DNA of 64,000 nucleotides from Verrucomicrobiia bacterium (GCA_030432565.1 JAUIGV010000001.1:248001-312000), one strand, 5' to 3'. Numbered from the stretch's first letter, positions 19,176 through 28,269 are shown. Numbers and translations: made by a program. The notes: generated by a model not told the origin, from the sequence alone.

Positions 19176-19679
19176 ATGTTAGTTCGTTCGACCACAAAAT
19201 ACGCTCGGATTTCTCCGAAGAAAGCACGCCACGTTGTTCGCGAAATTCAGGGGCTTCCTGTCTCCGATGCCCTCGACGCGTTGACCTATACTCCCAAGAA
19301 ATCCGCTCACCTCATTGGTAAGACGCTTAAAAGCGCCATCGCCAATGCCGAGAACAACCACGAACTTTCTGCCGATGAGCTCATCGTCAAGGAAGCAGTC
19401 GTTGGGGAAGGACCCACTCTGAAGCGTTTCAAGCCGCGTGCCCGCGGTTCCGCCGGGGCTATCCGCAAGCGCACCAGTCATATCTTCATCACCTTGACCG
19501 ACGAGTTCGAAGCTCCTGAGGAGAAGCAACGGTCCGGCAAGCCCAAAAAGCGCGACACCATCAAATCCCTCTTTGGAGCGGGTGCAAAGCCAGCTGCCAA
19601 GAAGGAAGAAGCTCCGGCAGAAGAGGCTCCCGTCGAGGATGTCGAAGAGACCGAATCTACCGAAGAGACTGCTGAATAA
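19176..19679 (+). CDS. rplV: 50S ribosomal protein L22 with acidic C-terminal extension
   Basis: The ATG at 19176 gives 167 aa. Residues 1-110 are a normal L22 (MLVRSTTKYARISPKKARHV, then FKPRARGSAGAIRKRTSHI), including the hairpin that lines the exit tunnel. A tail of about 50 residues follows: basic first (GKPKKRDTIKSLFG), then Ala/Glu-rich and strongly acidic (EEAPAEEAPVEDVEETEST). Bacterial L22 is usually near 110-120 aa. The tail would project from the solvent side of the 50S near the exit. Its role is unknown. Confidence 0.95.
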   Translation: MLVRSTTKYARISPKKARHVVREIQGLPVSDALDALTYTPKKSAHLIGKTLKSAIANAENNHELSADELIVKEAVVGEGPTLKRFKPRARGSAGAIRKRTSHIFITLTDEFEAPEEKQRSGKPKKRDTIKSLFGAGAKPAAKKEEAPAEEAPVEDVEETESTEETAE

Positions 19680-19710
19680 GCCAAACTGAACAATTTACCT
19701 TTAAAGAATC

Positions 19711-20514
19711 ATGGGACAAAAAGTTAATCCAATCGGTTTCCGCCTCGCCGTCAACAAAGACTGGCGCTCCAAGTGGTATGCCGAAGGCAAGGACTACACC
19801 AACAAGCTTCACGAAGATCTCAAGATCCGCAAATACATCGCCGGTCACCTTCAAGCAGCTGCCCTCGCCAAAGTTATCATCGAGCGTGCCTGGAACAGTG
19901 TTCGGGTCACTCTTCACACCTCCCGTCCGGGACTGGTTATTGGGCGCAAGGGATCCGAAATCGAGATTATGACCAACGCAATCTCCAAGATTGCCGGAGG
20001 TTCGCAGGTTAAGATTGATATCGTTGAGATCCGTAAGCCTGAACTCGATGCACAGTGCGTCTGTGAGCAGGTTTGTATCCAGCTTGAGCGCCGGATTGCT
20101 TTCCGTCGCGCCATGAAGCGTGCCGTCCAAACCGCCATGGATTTCGGAGCCAACGGGATTCGGATCCGCTGCGCCGGCCGCCTTGGTGGAGCTGATATCG
20201 CCCGCGCCGAGTGGTATCGCGAAGGCAAGGTCCCTCTTCAGACCCTTCGTGTCCCCATCGACTATGGATTTGCCGAGGCAAAGACCGTTTATGGAATCAT
20301 CGGTGTGAAGTGCTGGATCAATAAGAATGAAGATTCGGACAAGGGATCCCGCCCTCCGGGTCATGATCGTCCACGTCGTGGCGGTCGCGGTGGTCCCGGA
20401 GGCGGACGTGGAGGAGATAACCGCGGTGGTGATCGCCGCGGAGGTGGCGGAGGCCGCCCCGACAATAATCAAGACAAGCCCGCTGAGGGCGGAAGCAAAC
20501 CAGCCGCTTCCTAA
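19711..20514 (+). CDS. rpsC: 30S ribosomal protein S3 with RGG-rich C-terminal tail
   Basis: The 267-aa product has the normal S3 core: [20 protein letters not shown], the KH loop [14 protein letters not shown] and [20 protein letters not shown]. From about residue 212 it adds ~55 residues rich in Arg-Gly-Gly ([20 protein letters not shown]). S3 lines the mRNA entry channel and contributes to the ribosomal helicase. RGG tracts commonly bind RNA, so the tail may contact mRNA or rRNA. Compare the matching RGG extension on S5. Confidence 0.96.
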   Translation: MGQKVNPIGFRLAVNKDWRSKWYAEGKDYTNKLHEDLKIRKYIAGHLQAAALAKVIIERAWNSVRVTLHTSRPGLVIGRKGSEIEIMTNAISKIAGGSQVKIDIVEIRKPELDAQCVCEQVCIQLERRIAFRRAMKRAVQTAMDFGANGIRIRCAGRLGGADIARAEWYREGKVPLQTLRVPIDYGFAEAKTVYGIIGVKCWINKNEDSDKGSRPPGHDRPRRGGRGGPGGGRGGDNRGGDRRGGGGGRPDNNQDKPAEGGSKPAAS

Positions 20515-20557
20515 ACAAGCACCCATTTTAAACCCAAAAATTTAGGAGGATAGAATC

Positions 20558-20974
20558 ATGCCTTTAATGCCCAAAAGAACCAAGTTCCGGAAGTCGCACC
20601 GCGGCAACCGGGGTGGTAACGCCCAGCGTGGCACCGATGTCAGCTTCGGTGACTTCGGACTGCAAGCACTCGGACGCGGATGGATGACCAACCGCCAGAT
20701 CGAAGCCTGCCGTATTTCCATCAACCGCTTCCTCAAGCGTAAAGGTAAGACCTGGATCCGGGTTTTTCCTCACAAATCCATCACCCGCCGTCCACCTGAA
20801 ACCCGTATGGGTAAGGGTAAGGGCTCCGTTGATGCATGGGTTGCCGTGATTCGTCCTGGCACCATGCTTTTCGAAGTCGGTGGCGTCCCTGAATCCCAAG
20901 CCCGCGAAGCAATGCGCCTCGCATCTTATAAGCTTGGATTCGAAACCCGTTTCGTCTCCCGCAACAACCACTGA
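20558..20974 (+). CDS. rplP: 50S ribosomal protein L16
   Basis: The 138-aa product starts [20 protein letters not shown] and ends with the [13 protein letters not shown] segment. L16 organises the A-site side of the 50S. It has a perfect AGGAGG (20544-20549) eight bases before the ATG, which fixes the start. Such a strong ribosome-binding site is rare in this operon. Confidence 0.97.
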   Translation: MPLMPKRTKFRKSHRGNRGGNAQRGTDVSFGDFGLQALGRGWMTNRQIEACRISINRFLKRKGKTWIRVFPHKSITRRPPETRMGKGKGSVDAWVAVIRPGTMLFEVGGVPESQAREAMRLASYKLGFETRFVSRNNH

Positions 20975-21025
20975 GCCTGATTTTATCAAGCTTAAACCAC
21001 CGAACTGACCGAAAGGAATCACGTC

Positions 21026-21226
21026 ATGCCCAAAGTAAAATTTTCCGAAGTTTCCGAACTGAGAGTTGAAGAACTCTCAACCCGTCTTCGTGACCTTAAG
21101 GAGGAGGCTCTCAACCTCCGCCTCCAGCAGGCCACCGGACAACTCGAAAACACCGCCCGCCGCCGCATCGTCCGTCGCGAAATCGCACAGGTGATGACCG
21201 CCATCAATCAGCGTAAGTCCTCCTAA
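21026..21226 (+). CDS. rpmC: 50S ribosomal protein L29
   Basis: The 66-aa helical-hairpin protein has the family core ELSTRLRDLKEEALNLRLQQ, then ENTARRRIVRREIAQVMT. It sits near the tunnel exit next to L23. An AAAGGAA stretch precedes the start. Confidence 0.96.
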   Translation: MPKVKFSEVSELRVEELSTRLRDLKEEALNLRLQQATGQLENTARRRIVRREIAQVMTAINQRKSS

Positions 21227-21269
21227 GGAACCCTGACCGAAACCAACTTTTAACCCGTTTTTTAAAAAG

Positions 21270-21569
21270 ATGTCCGAAAATCAGGAAGCAGCTCCCAAGA
21301 AAGACTTTGTCCCATCCGAGGGGCCAGTCGCGAACAAGAAAACACGCGTAGGAATCGTGAAGTCCACCGGCATGGAGAAGACCATCGTCGTGGAATACAC
21401 CAACCGCGTTCCTCACCCCAAGTTCAAGAAGATCATCAAGCAGTCCAAGAAGTTCTACGCTCACGACGAAGCTGGTGAAGCCGCTGTGGGTGACAAGGTC
21501 CGCATCGAGGAGACCACACCGATCTCCAAGCTCAAGCGCTGGAAGCTTGTCAAAGTTCTCAGCCACTAA
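21270..21569 (+). CDS. rpsQ: 30S ribosomal protein S17
   Basis: The 99-aa product has an extra acidic N-terminus of about 20 residues (MSENQEAAPKKDFVPSEG) before the S17 OB-fold (KTRVGIVKSTGMEKTIVV, then GDKVRIEETTPISKLKRW). S17 is an early 16S rRNA binder at the body of the 30S. Confidence 0.97.
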   Translation: MSENQEAAPKKDFVPSEGPVANKKTRVGIVKSTGMEKTIVVEYTNRVPHPKFKKIIKQSKKFYAHDEAGEAAVGDKVRIEETTPISKLKRWKLVKVLSH

Positions 21570-21626
21570 AACAAGCCCGGCTCTCGCAGCCACTCAACAA
21601 AACTCTCTAACGATACTTATTTCGCC

Positions 21627-21992
21627 ATGCTTCAAATGGAATCAAAAGTCGCGGTCGCCGATAACACCGGTGCTCGCCAAGCCAAAATGATTGGCGTCAT
21701 CGGCAAGCGGACCAAGTCTGCTCGCGTCGGCGACATCATTACTGCTCACATCCGTGAGTCCATCCCTACCGCTGCCGTGAAAAAAGGCTCCGTGGTTAAG
21801 GCTGTTGTTGTTCGCACCGCCTATCCTGTCCGCCGTGCCGATGGTTCCGTTCTGCGCTTTGATGAGAACGCAATCGTGATCATCGACAAGGACGGCAACC
21901 CAAGGGGATCCCGCATCTTCGGACCTGTCGCCCGTGAGCTTCGTGAAAAGAACTTCATGAAGATCGTGTCCCTCGCTCCCGAGGTTCTCTAA
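21627..21992 (+). CDS. rplN: 50S ribosomal protein L14
   Basis: The 121-aa product begins [20 protein letters not shown] and contains [20 protein letters not shown] and [20 protein letters not shown]. Length is normal. It contributes to an intersubunit bridge with the 30S and has no Shine-Dalgarno sequence. Confidence 0.98.
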   Translation: MLQMESKVAVADNTGARQAKMIGVIGKRTKSARVGDIITAHIRESIPTAAVKKGSVVKAVVVRTAYPVRRADGSVLRFDENAIVIIDKDGNPRGSRIFGPVARELREKNFMKIVSLAPEVL

Positions 21993-22013
21993 ATTCCAAC
22001 TTTTACCGGACCC

Positions 22014-22241
22014 ATGAAAACTAAAACCCACGTGAAGCCAGGCGACGAAGTTGTCGTCATTTCTGGAAACCACAAAGGAAAACAGGGCACTGTCCTCTCC
22101 GTCAACGCTGCGAAAGAGCAGGTTGTCGTGGAAGGTGTCCGTATTATGAAAAAGGCCATTCGCCGCTCCGAGGAGAATCAAGATGGTGGTATCGAAGAAG
22201 TCGATGGCCCGATTCACATCTCCAACGTAAAAAAAGTCTAG
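22014..22241 (+). CDS. rplX: 50S ribosomal protein L24 (short form)
   Basis: The 75-aa product holds the KOW domain ([20 protein letters not shown]) and ends with [16 protein letters not shown]. Most bacterial L24 proteins are about 100 aa, and the usual C-terminal part is missing here. The frame simply ends at TAG with no sign of a frameshift, so this appears to be a natural short form. Confidence 0.94.
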   Translation: MKTKTHVKPGDEVVVISGNHKGKQGTVLSVNAAKEQVVVEGVRIMKKAIRRSEENQDGGIEEVDGPIHISNVKKV

Positions 22242-22250
22242 CCCGGAACG

Positions 22251-22265
22251 CCTGACTGTGTCAGG
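22251..22265 (+). other. Small hairpin in the rplX-rplE gap
   Basis: CCTGAC-TGT-GTCAGG is a perfect 6-bp stem with a triloop in the 117-bp gap between rplX and rplE, an unusually long spacer for this operon. It has no T-tract, so an RNA-processing or translational role is more likely than termination. No gene fits in the gap. Confidence 0.45.
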
Positions 22266-22358
22266 AACCCGGCCCGCTCCAACCACTCGAACAGATCGGG
22301 AAGGGGAGCACCCCGCGCGCTTAAGCACCTTTAACCAAGCTGACCCGCCACCAATACA

Positions 22359-22931
22359 ATGAAACCAACACTCCAGCGCCTCTACGAGGAGAAGCTTGTC
22401 AAAGCTCTTCAGGAAGAATTAGGCCTTACAAACGTTAACGAGGTTCCGCGCCTCGAAAAAATTTCGATCAATTCCCACGTCGGCCACTACGTTAATGAGC
22501 GTAAGGCGGCTGTTGAAGATGCGGTTGATGAAATCGGGAAGATTACCGGTCAAAAAGCTTCTGTCGTTTTTGCCAAGAAGTCTGTCGCGAACTTTAAGGT
22601 GCGTGAGGGCGAGGCCGTTGGTGCCCGCGTTACCCTTCGGGGTGCCCGCATGTGGGAATTCCTGGAGCGCTTCATCGCAATCACCTGCCCGAACATCCGT
22701 GACTTCCGCGGTCTTCCTTTCAAGTCCTTCGATGGACGTGGAAACTACGCCGTTGGATTCTCCGATCAATCCATTTTCCCTGAGATCGAGCTTGATCAGA
22801 TCAAGCGCCAGATTGGTTTCGACTTCATCTTCGTGACCTCCGCGAAGACCGATGCGCAAGCCAAAGCGATGCTCAAAGCCCTCGGTATGCCCTTCCGTGA
22901 CAATGTCAAAACGGAGGAGAACGCCGCTTAA
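22359..22931 (+). CDS. rplE: 50S ribosomal protein L5
   Basis: The 190-aa product starts MKPTLQRLYEEKLVKALQEE and has GQKASVVFAKKSVANFKVRE and FDGRGNYAVGFSDQSIFPEI. It belongs to the 5S rRNA complex and touches P-site tRNA. The next gene is rpsH; rpsN, often between them, is not here. Confidence 0.98.
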   Translation: MKPTLQRLYEEKLVKALQEELGLTNVNEVPRLEKISINSHVGHYVNERKAAVEDAVDEIGKITGQKASVVFAKKSVANFKVREGEAVGARVTLRGARMWEFLERFIAITCPNIRDFRGLPFKSFDGRGNYAVGFSDQSIFPEIELDQIKRQIGFDFIFVTSAKTDAQAKAMLKALGMPFRDNVKTEENAA

Positions 22932-22957
22932 TTTTACGACCTGGAAAAACTAAAACC

Positions 22958-23356
22958 ATGGCAACTCTCACAGATCCTATCGCTGACTTTCTCATTCGTT
23001 TGAAGAATGCTTCACGCGCCGGTAATGATTCATTCAAGGCTCCACATTCAAAAATGAAGGTGGAAATCGCCCGTATCCTCAAGGAGGAAGGCTACATCTG
23101 GAACTACGAGGTCGATACCTCCGGAAAGTTCCCTGAGCTGGTCGTAAAGACAAAGTTCGTTGACGGCGTCCCCGCACTCACCGACCTCAAGCGGGTCTCA
23201 AAGTGCGGACGACGGAAGTATTCCGGTTCCCAGGACATCCCACGCGTTCTCAACGGGATGGGTATTTCCATCATGTCGACCTCCAAAGGTCTCATGACCG
23301 GGCACCAAGCCAAAAAGGACAAGGTTGGCGGAGAGATCATCGCCTTCGTCTGGTAG
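22958..23356 (+). CDS. rpsH: 30S ribosomal protein S8
   Basis: The 132-aa product starts TDPIADFLIRLKNASRAGND and ends with GLMTGHQAKKDKVGGEIIAF. S8 is a central 16S rRNA binder and in E. coli the feedback repressor of the spc operon. It lies 26 bp after rplE. Confidence 0.98.
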   Translation: MATLTDPIADFLIRLKNASRAGNDSFKAPHSKMKVEIARILKEEGYIWNYEVDTSGKFPELVVKTKFVDGVPALTDLKRVSKCGRRKYSGSQDIPRVLNGMGISIMSTSKGLMTGHQAKKDKVGGEIIAFVW

Positions 23357-23383
23357 TAAACCCCTGACCCAGAAAACAGAACC

Positions 23384-23920
23384 ATGTCAAGAGTAGGACT
23401 CAAGCCCATCCCAGCAGTCGACAAAGTGACCATCAAAATTGATGGAAGCACCGTCAATGTCGAGGGACCCAAAGGCAAACTTTCACTCGATCTTCCCGAA
23501 GGCATCACCGTTGAGGTGGGCGACGAGGAGATCAATGTCAACCGTGCTTCCGAGCAGCGTCACGTGCGTGCTCTCCACGGCACCTTCCGCAGTCTTGTGC
23601 AAAACCTTATTGTAGGTGTCAGTGAAGGCTTCGTGAAGGAACTCGAAATTCAGGGCGTCGGTTTCCGTTCGGCTGTCAAAGGCAAGGACCTTGATCTCAG
23701 CCTCGGAAAATCACACCCCATTCTCCACCCCATCCCCGAAGGTCTCACTGTGACTGTCACTGACAACACGAAGATCAAAGTGGAGGGAATCGACAAGCAA
23801 CTCGTCGGCCAGTTCGCCGCTGAAGTGCGCAACTATTACCCCCCCGAGCCCTACAAGGGCAAGGGTGTCCGCTACGTTGGCGAATATGTCCGCCGTAAGG
23901 CCGGTAAGTCCGTTAAGTAA
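23384..23920 (+). CDS. rplF: 50S ribosomal protein L6
   Basis: The 178-aa product is the usual two-fold repeat, from SRVGLKPIPAVDKVTIKIDG to the C-terminal PEPYKGKGVRYVGEYVRRKA signature. It lies near the factor-binding site of the 50S. Confidence 0.98.
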   Translation: MSRVGLKPIPAVDKVTIKIDGSTVNVEGPKGKLSLDLPEGITVEVGDEEINVNRASEQRHVRALHGTFRSLVQNLIVGVSEGFVKELEIQGVGFRSAVKGKDLDLSLGKSHPILHPIPEGLTVTVTDNTKIKVEGIDKQLVGQFAAEVRNYYPPEPYKGKGVRYVGEYVRRKAGKSVK

Positions 23921-23953
23921 ATCCTGACGAAAACCCAGAACTTCATATTTCAA

Positions 23954-24310
23954 ATGAGCACTCTCAATCGAAAGGAACTTCGCCGCAAGGTCCACCGCCG
24001 CATCCGGAAGAAAGTTTCCGGAACTGCCGAGCGTCCGCGCCTTGCTGTTCACTTCTCCAATAAAAACGTATACGCCCAAGTCATCGACGATATCGCCGGC
24101 AAGACTCTTTGTGCCGCCTCCACTCTCGATTCATCCATCGAGAAGACCGGAGCCAGCAAGGAAACTGCCGAGGCCGTTGGTAAGCTGGTTGCCCAGCGCG
24201 CCGCTGACGCCAAGATCGAGGCTGTTGTCTTCGACCGTGGCGGCTTTTTCTTCACAGGTAAGGTCAAAGCCCTTGCCGATGCCGCCCGCGAAGGTGGTCT
24301 TAAATTCTAA
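23954..24310 (+). CDS. rplR: 50S ribosomal protein L18
   Basis: The 118-aa product contains [20 protein letters not shown], the [10 protein letters not shown] strand and a C-terminal [20 protein letters not shown]. It binds 5S rRNA with L5. Confidence 0.97.
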   Translation: MSTLNRKELRRKVHRRIRKKVSGTAERPRLAVHFSNKNVYAQVIDDIAGKTLCAASTLDSSIEKTGASKETAEAVGKLVAQRAADAKIEAVVFDRGGFFFTGKVKALADAAREGGLKF

Positions 24311-24330
24311 TCCTTGCTCCGAACGATAAA

Positions 24331-25026
24331 ATGGCAAATAACGAAGACTCCAAGCCGGCTGCCGACGCAGCGGCAAAGCCAGCGGAAGCAAAAGCCGCTG
24401 ATCAAAAACCAGCTGACAACAATTCAAACAACCGTGGCGGAGATAACCGTGGCGGCGGGAACAACCGCGGTGGCGGTCCCGGCCAGGGTGGTGGAAACCG
24501 CGGTGGTTTCGGTGGACGCCAGCGCGAAGCAGCTCCTACCGACTCCGAGGGTAATGAACTCACCGAGAAAGTTGTCTTCATTAACCGCTGTTCCAAGGTG
24601 GTGAAAGGTGGACGTCGCTTCAGTTTTTCCGCTCTCGTTGTTTCTGGTAACGAAAAAGGTGCTGTTGGCGTCGGTTTCGGAAAAGCCAATGAGGTCGCCG
24701 AGTGCATCAAGAAAGCTTCCGGCGTTGCAAGCAAGAGCCTCGAGAAGGTGAAGCTCAACGGTCCAACCATCCCTCACGAAGTCTATGCTGAATATGGTGG
24801 TGGAAAGGTTCTCTTAAAGCCAGCTTCACCCGGAACCGGAGTGATCGCCGGTGGTGGTGTCCGTGCTGTCTGCGAAGCCGTTGGTATTCACGACGTGCTC
24901 GCCAAGTCGATTGGCTCCAACAACCACGCCAACGTGGTCAAAGCGACCATTAAGGCCCTCACCATGCTCCGCAACAAGGACGATATCAACGCGCTCCGCG
25001 GAAAGAAAAAGGAGAAGGCCATCTAA
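24331..25026 (+). CDS. rpsE: 30S ribosomal protein S5 with RGG-rich N-terminal extension
   Basis: The product is 231 aa against about 165 for typical S5. Residues 1-70 are an Ala/Lys/Asp-rich stretch followed by Arg/Asn-Gly-Gly repeats ([17 protein letters not shown], then [13 protein letters not shown]). The S5 core begins near [20 protein letters not shown] and includes [20 protein letters not shown] and [17 protein letters not shown]5 sits with S3 and S4 at the mRNA entry channel, and S3 has a similar RGG extension. The ATG at 24331 is the in-frame start; internal ATGs would cut into the core. Confidence 0.95.
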   Translation: MANNEDSKPAADAAAKPAEAKAADQKPADNNSNNRGGDNRGGGNNRGGGPGQGGGNRGGFGGRQREAAPTDSEGNELTEKVVFINRCSKVVKGGRRFSFSALVVSGNEKGAVGVGFGKANEVAECIKKASGVASKSLEKVKLNGPTIPHEVYAEYGGGKVLLKPASPGTGVIAGGGVRAVCEAVGIHDVLAKSIGSNNHANVVKATIKALTMLRNKDDINALRGKKKEKAI

Positions 25027-25062
25027 TCCGGCCCTCCCGAACCCCGAAACACATTTCAAAAA

Positions 25063-25509
25063 ATGAATCTTCATAATCTCAAGCCCAATCCAGGAGCCAA
25101 GCACCGCAAAAAGCGTCTTGGTTGTGGAGAGAGCTCCGGTCTTGGTAAGACCTCCGGTCGAGGCCACAAAGGTCAGAAGTCCCGCTCCGGCGGCGGCGTC
25201 CGTCCCGGCTTCGAAGGTGGTCAGATGCCTCTTGCCCGTCGCCTCCCCAAGCGTGGATTCTCCAACTTTCAATTCCGCGACACCATTGCCATCGTTAACG
25301 TTTCCCAGTTGGAACAGTATTTCGAAGCCGATGCTGAAGTGAATGAGGAGACTCTTCGTCAAGTCAAGCTGGTCAAAGGTCAGTGCGACAAGATCAAGGT
25401 CCTCGGACAAGGCGAGATCACCAAGGCTCTCAAAGTCACGGTCGATCAAGCAAGTGCTTCCGCAAAAGAGAAGATTGAGAAGGCTGGTGGCTCCCTCGAG
25501 CTCTCCTAG
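25063..25509 (+). CDS. rplO: 50S ribosomal protein L15
   Basis: The 148-aa product has the glycine-rich N-terminal extension ([20 protein letters not shown]) and [18 protein letters not shown]. It follows rpsE by 36 bp, with no rpmD (L30) between them. An exported lipoprotein gene follows within 19 bp. Confidence 0.98.
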   Translation: MNLHNLKPNPGAKHRKKRLGCGESSGLGKTSGRGHKGQKSRSGGGVRPGFEGGQMPLARRLPKRGFSNFQFRDTIAIVNVSQLEQYFEADAEVNEETLRQVKLVKGQCDKIKVLGQGEITKALKVTVDQASASAKEKIEKAGGSLELS

Positions 25510-25528
25510 TTGCTTCTCCCGCACTCTG

Positions 25529-25987
25529 GTGAAGAAGCCTTTTCACGCAATTTTCACGTTGGGCCCGGTTCGCCGGGCTGCAGCGTTTTTTGCATTATTG
25601 GGATTCCTGACTCTCTCTTCCTGCGGTGAGGACCAGGAGTCTCCTGCTTCTCTGATGGAGGAGCAGACGCGGGTTTTTTCGGAGATGACCGCAGTCATCG
25701 AAGATGTTGCCAATGGCGGCGACCAAGATTCCGCCGCTATGAAGCTCACCGCTTTGGGGCAAGAGCTCAAGGAACTCAAAATCCAACTCGATGCCTCTCT
25801 CAAGAAACTTGAAGAATCCGACCGGGCAAGCATAGCCGGTCAAACCGAATTTTTGGAAGCGACTGCCGCTTTCCAAAAGGCACAGGAAAATCTTTTCCGT
25901 TCCGGAAGGAACACACACGAGCTTGCAAAGGCTCTGACCACTCATCACAACCCCGCTCCTCTGATTGGAGAGGGGAAATCCGAATAA
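25529..25987 (+). CDS. Putative lipoprotein inserted between rplO and secY
   Basis: The ORF track runs this frame back into rplO. The likely start is GTG at 25529, giving KKPFHAIFTLGPVRRAAAFF and then the lipobox LSSC, for a product of 152 aa. The mature part is a helical, charged domain (VFSEMTAVIEDVANGGDQD, then LKELKIQLDASLKKLEESD). It lies 19 bp after rplO and 22 bp before secY, so it is co-transcribed with the secretion channel gene. It recalls the lipoprotein at 11038. No function can be assigned. Confidence 0.75.
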   Translation: MKKPFHAIFTLGPVRRAAAFFALLGFLTLSSCGEDQESPASLMEEQTRVFSEMTAVIEDVANGGDQDSAAMKLTALGQELKELKIQLDASLKKLEESDRASIAGQTEFLEATAAFQKAQENLFRSGRNTHELAKALTTHHNPAPLIGEGKSE

Positions 25988-26009
25988 CTTCTCCGACCTT
26001 TAAATCACC

Positions 26010-27527
26010 ATGATTTCTGCATTTACCAATACCTGGAAAATTCCCGAACTTCGGGACCGCATCCTTTTCACCATGGCCATGATCGTGATCGTGCGGCTTG
26101 GTGTGCACCTCCCGCTTCCCGGCGTGAACATGGATGTGATCCGCGAGTATCTTGAGATTCTCAAAAAGGATAACGAAGAAGGGGCCGGTGGCGGAGTCGG
26201 TGCGATTCTTAACGTTTTCTCAGGGGGAGGTTTGACCAGCATGGGGCTCTTCGCTTTGGGGATCATGCCCTACATTTCGGCATCGATTATGATGCAGCTC
26301 CTCAGCGCGGTCGTTCCAAAGTTGGCCCGTCTCAAGAAGGAGGATGGGGGCCAGCAGAAGATCAACCAATGGACCCGCTTTGTGACGATCGCGATTGCCG
26401 CGGTTCAGGGTTTCTTCCTCGCCAAGTCCCTTGAGAATCCCGAAAGCAACCCGCTTTTGCGCGGTATCGGCAAGGCTCTTGATGCGACCGGCCAGGATCT
26501 CGTTCCGGCCTTCGCCGCCAATGCCGGTGGTTCATTCGTGGCACAGACCGTTCTCATCATCATTGCAGGAACCCTCTTCCTGATGTGGATTGGTGACCAA
26601 ATCACCGAGCGCGGAATTGGTAACGGTGTCTCACTCATTATCTCGGTTAACATTATTTCCTCTCTTCCTGGTGTCATCGTGACAATCTGGAACACCTTCG
26701 TGATTGAGCGTGGTGACAATCCCTTCAGCCCGCTCCTGATCGTGTTGATGGTTGTTCTTTTCCTCTTCGTGATTGCTGCAGTGATTACGATTACCCAGGG
26801 GCAACGAAGGATAGCGGTGCAATATGCCCGCCGTGTCGCGGGTCGTCGTGAGATGTCCGGCGGAACCCAGTATCTTCCTTTGAAGGTGAACTATGCTGGT
26901 GTCATGCCCGTCATTTTCGCGACTGCCATTCTTCAGCTCCCAACCCAGCTTTTGAGCTCAATGACTGATGCGAAGTGGGTCCAGACCGTCGGTGACTTCC
27001 TTGATCCGAATCTTCCTTGGTTCTACCTCCTTTCCGGCTTCATGATCTTCTTCTTCAGCTTCTTCTGGGTTGCGACCATGTTCCAGCCATCGGAAGTGGC
27101 CGAAAACCTCAAGAGAGGTGGTGGTTACATTCCGGGGGTCCGTCCGGGAAAGCCAACCTCGGATTTCCTTGATTACACCATGACGCGCCTCACTTTTGCG
27201 GGGGCACTCTTCCTAACGCTGATTTTCATGATGCCGTTCTTCATCGGACTGGCTCTTGATCTGGGTGCAAACAGTCTCGTAACCTCCTTCTTCGGCGGCA
27301 CCAGTCTCCTGATTTTGGTCGGTGTGTTGCTCGATATGATGCGCCAAATCGAAACCCACCTTCTTCAGCGCCAATACGACGGCTTCCTTCGCAAAGGAAA
27401 GATTAAAGGCCGTCAGCAACGTCAGGTTTCCGGTCAGCAGGCAACCAGTACTTCGGTTCTTTATCTCTGGGTCGTTCTTGCAATGATCATCATCGTTGCA
27501 GTGGTTGCTCTCTTCATTAACCAGTAA
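26010..27527 (+). CDS. secY: Preprotein translocase subunit SecY
   Basis: The 505-aa membrane protein is the pore of the Sec translocon. It begins with ISAFTNTWKIPELRDRILFT and includes the plug/TM2 region GLFALGIMPYISASIMMQLL, the TM5 region ISEVNII-like segment GVSLIISVNIISSLPG, and the cytoplasmic loop QGQRRIAVQYARRVAGRR. It is somewhat longer than E. coli SecY (443 aa) because of extended loops after TM1 and between TM3 and TM4. The adk start follows after one base. Confidence 0.97.
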   Translation: MISAFTNTWKIPELRDRILFTMAMIVIVRLGVHLPLPGVNMDVIREYLEILKKDNEEGAGGGVGAILNVFSGGGLTSMGLFALGIMPYISASIMMQLLSAVVPKLARLKKEDGGQQKINQWTRFVTIAIAAVQGFFLAKSLENPESNPLLRGIGKALDATGQDLVPAFAANAGGSFVAQTVLIIIAGTLFLMWIGDQITERGIGNGVSLIISVNIISSLPGVIVTIWNTFVIERGDNPFSPLLIVLMVVLFLFVIAAVITITQGQRRIAVQYARRVAGRREMSGGTQYLPLKVNYAGVMPVIFATAILQLPTQLLSSMTDAKWVQTVGDFLDPNLPWFYLLSGFMIFFFSFFWVATMFQPSEVAENLKRGGGYIPGVRPGKPTSDFLDYTMTRLTFAGALFLTLIFMMPFFIGLALDLGANSLVTSFFGGTSLLILVGVLLDMMRQIETHLLQRQYDGFLRKGKIKGRQQRQVSGQQATSTSVLYLWVVLAMIIIVAVVALFINQ

Positions 27528-27528
27528 A

Positions 27529-28137
27529 ATGAGTTCCCGGCACCTCGTCTTCCTCGGCCCTCCGGCGTCGGGGAAGGGGACCCAGGGTCGCCGGTTGGCC
27601 AAGGATCTTAATCTGGCCTATCTTTCGACGGGCGCGCTTTTACGGCGCGCCCTTCGCGATGGCACGGAACTCGGTCGGAAAGCGCGCCCTTTTTTGGAGC
27701 GTGGCGAATACGTTCCGGATGAGATCATGGTTCCGATGGTGCTTGAGTGGGTTGGGGAGCAGAGCGATGGTTGGTTGCTCGATGGATTTCCCCGGACCGT
27801 TCCGCAAGCCGAAGCGCTTGATTCCCTGCTCGAAGTGAAACCTGCGGCAATTATTTTGCATGTCCCGGATGACGAACTTAGGCGGCGGGTGGCCTGCCGT
27901 CTCGAGTGTGTTGAGTGTCATCGGGTGGCCCGGGAAGGTGAGGGGGCGCAATGTCCGGAATGCCAGGGTGATCTTGAGCCGAGGGCCGATGATGCTTCAG
28001 CAAGTTTTGAAAACCGTCTGGCGGAATATCGTCGTTTGGTGATTCCTGCAGTGAGCTATTATTGTGACCATCAACGGGCCCGCATCGTCAATGGGATGGG
28101 GTCGCCGGATGAGGTTTATGCGAGGGTTAAGGGGTAG
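27529..28137 (+). CDS. adk: Adenylate kinase with Cys4 LID
   Basis: Starting at ATG 27529 (one base after the secY stop), the product is 202 aa. It has the P-loop GPPASGKGTQ, the NMP-site STGALLRRAL and DGFPRTVPQAEAL. The LID holds CVEC and CPEC pairs, expected to bind zinc as in many Gram-positive enzymes. It interconverts ATP, ADP and AMP. It is the usual secY neighbour. The C-terminal part is a little compact but complete. Confidence 0.95.
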   Translation: MSSRHLVFLGPPASGKGTQGRRLAKDLNLAYLSTGALLRRALRDGTELGRKARPFLERGEYVPDEIMVPMVLEWVGEQSDGWLLDGFPRTVPQAEALDSLLEVKPAAIILHVPDDELRRRVACRLECVECHRVAREGEGAQCPECQGDLEPRADDASASFENRLAEYRRLVIPAVSYYCDHQRARIVNGMGSPDEVYARVKG

Positions 28138-28269
28138 CCGGAGTGATGCTCTTCCCGGGTGTCAGCAATTGAATTCGGGCATTCTGGAGAGGGGCCTTCC
28201 GGCGGCACTTGATCTGGTGAAGGTTCTACGTCTTGACCGGGGGGCGAGTTGTCTTTAACTCCTTTTTCC

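Noticed and set aside
19657-20526. 289-aa minus-strand ORF
   Set aside because: It is antisense to rpsC; its Ser/Thr-rich composition mirrors the RGG tail on the other strand.
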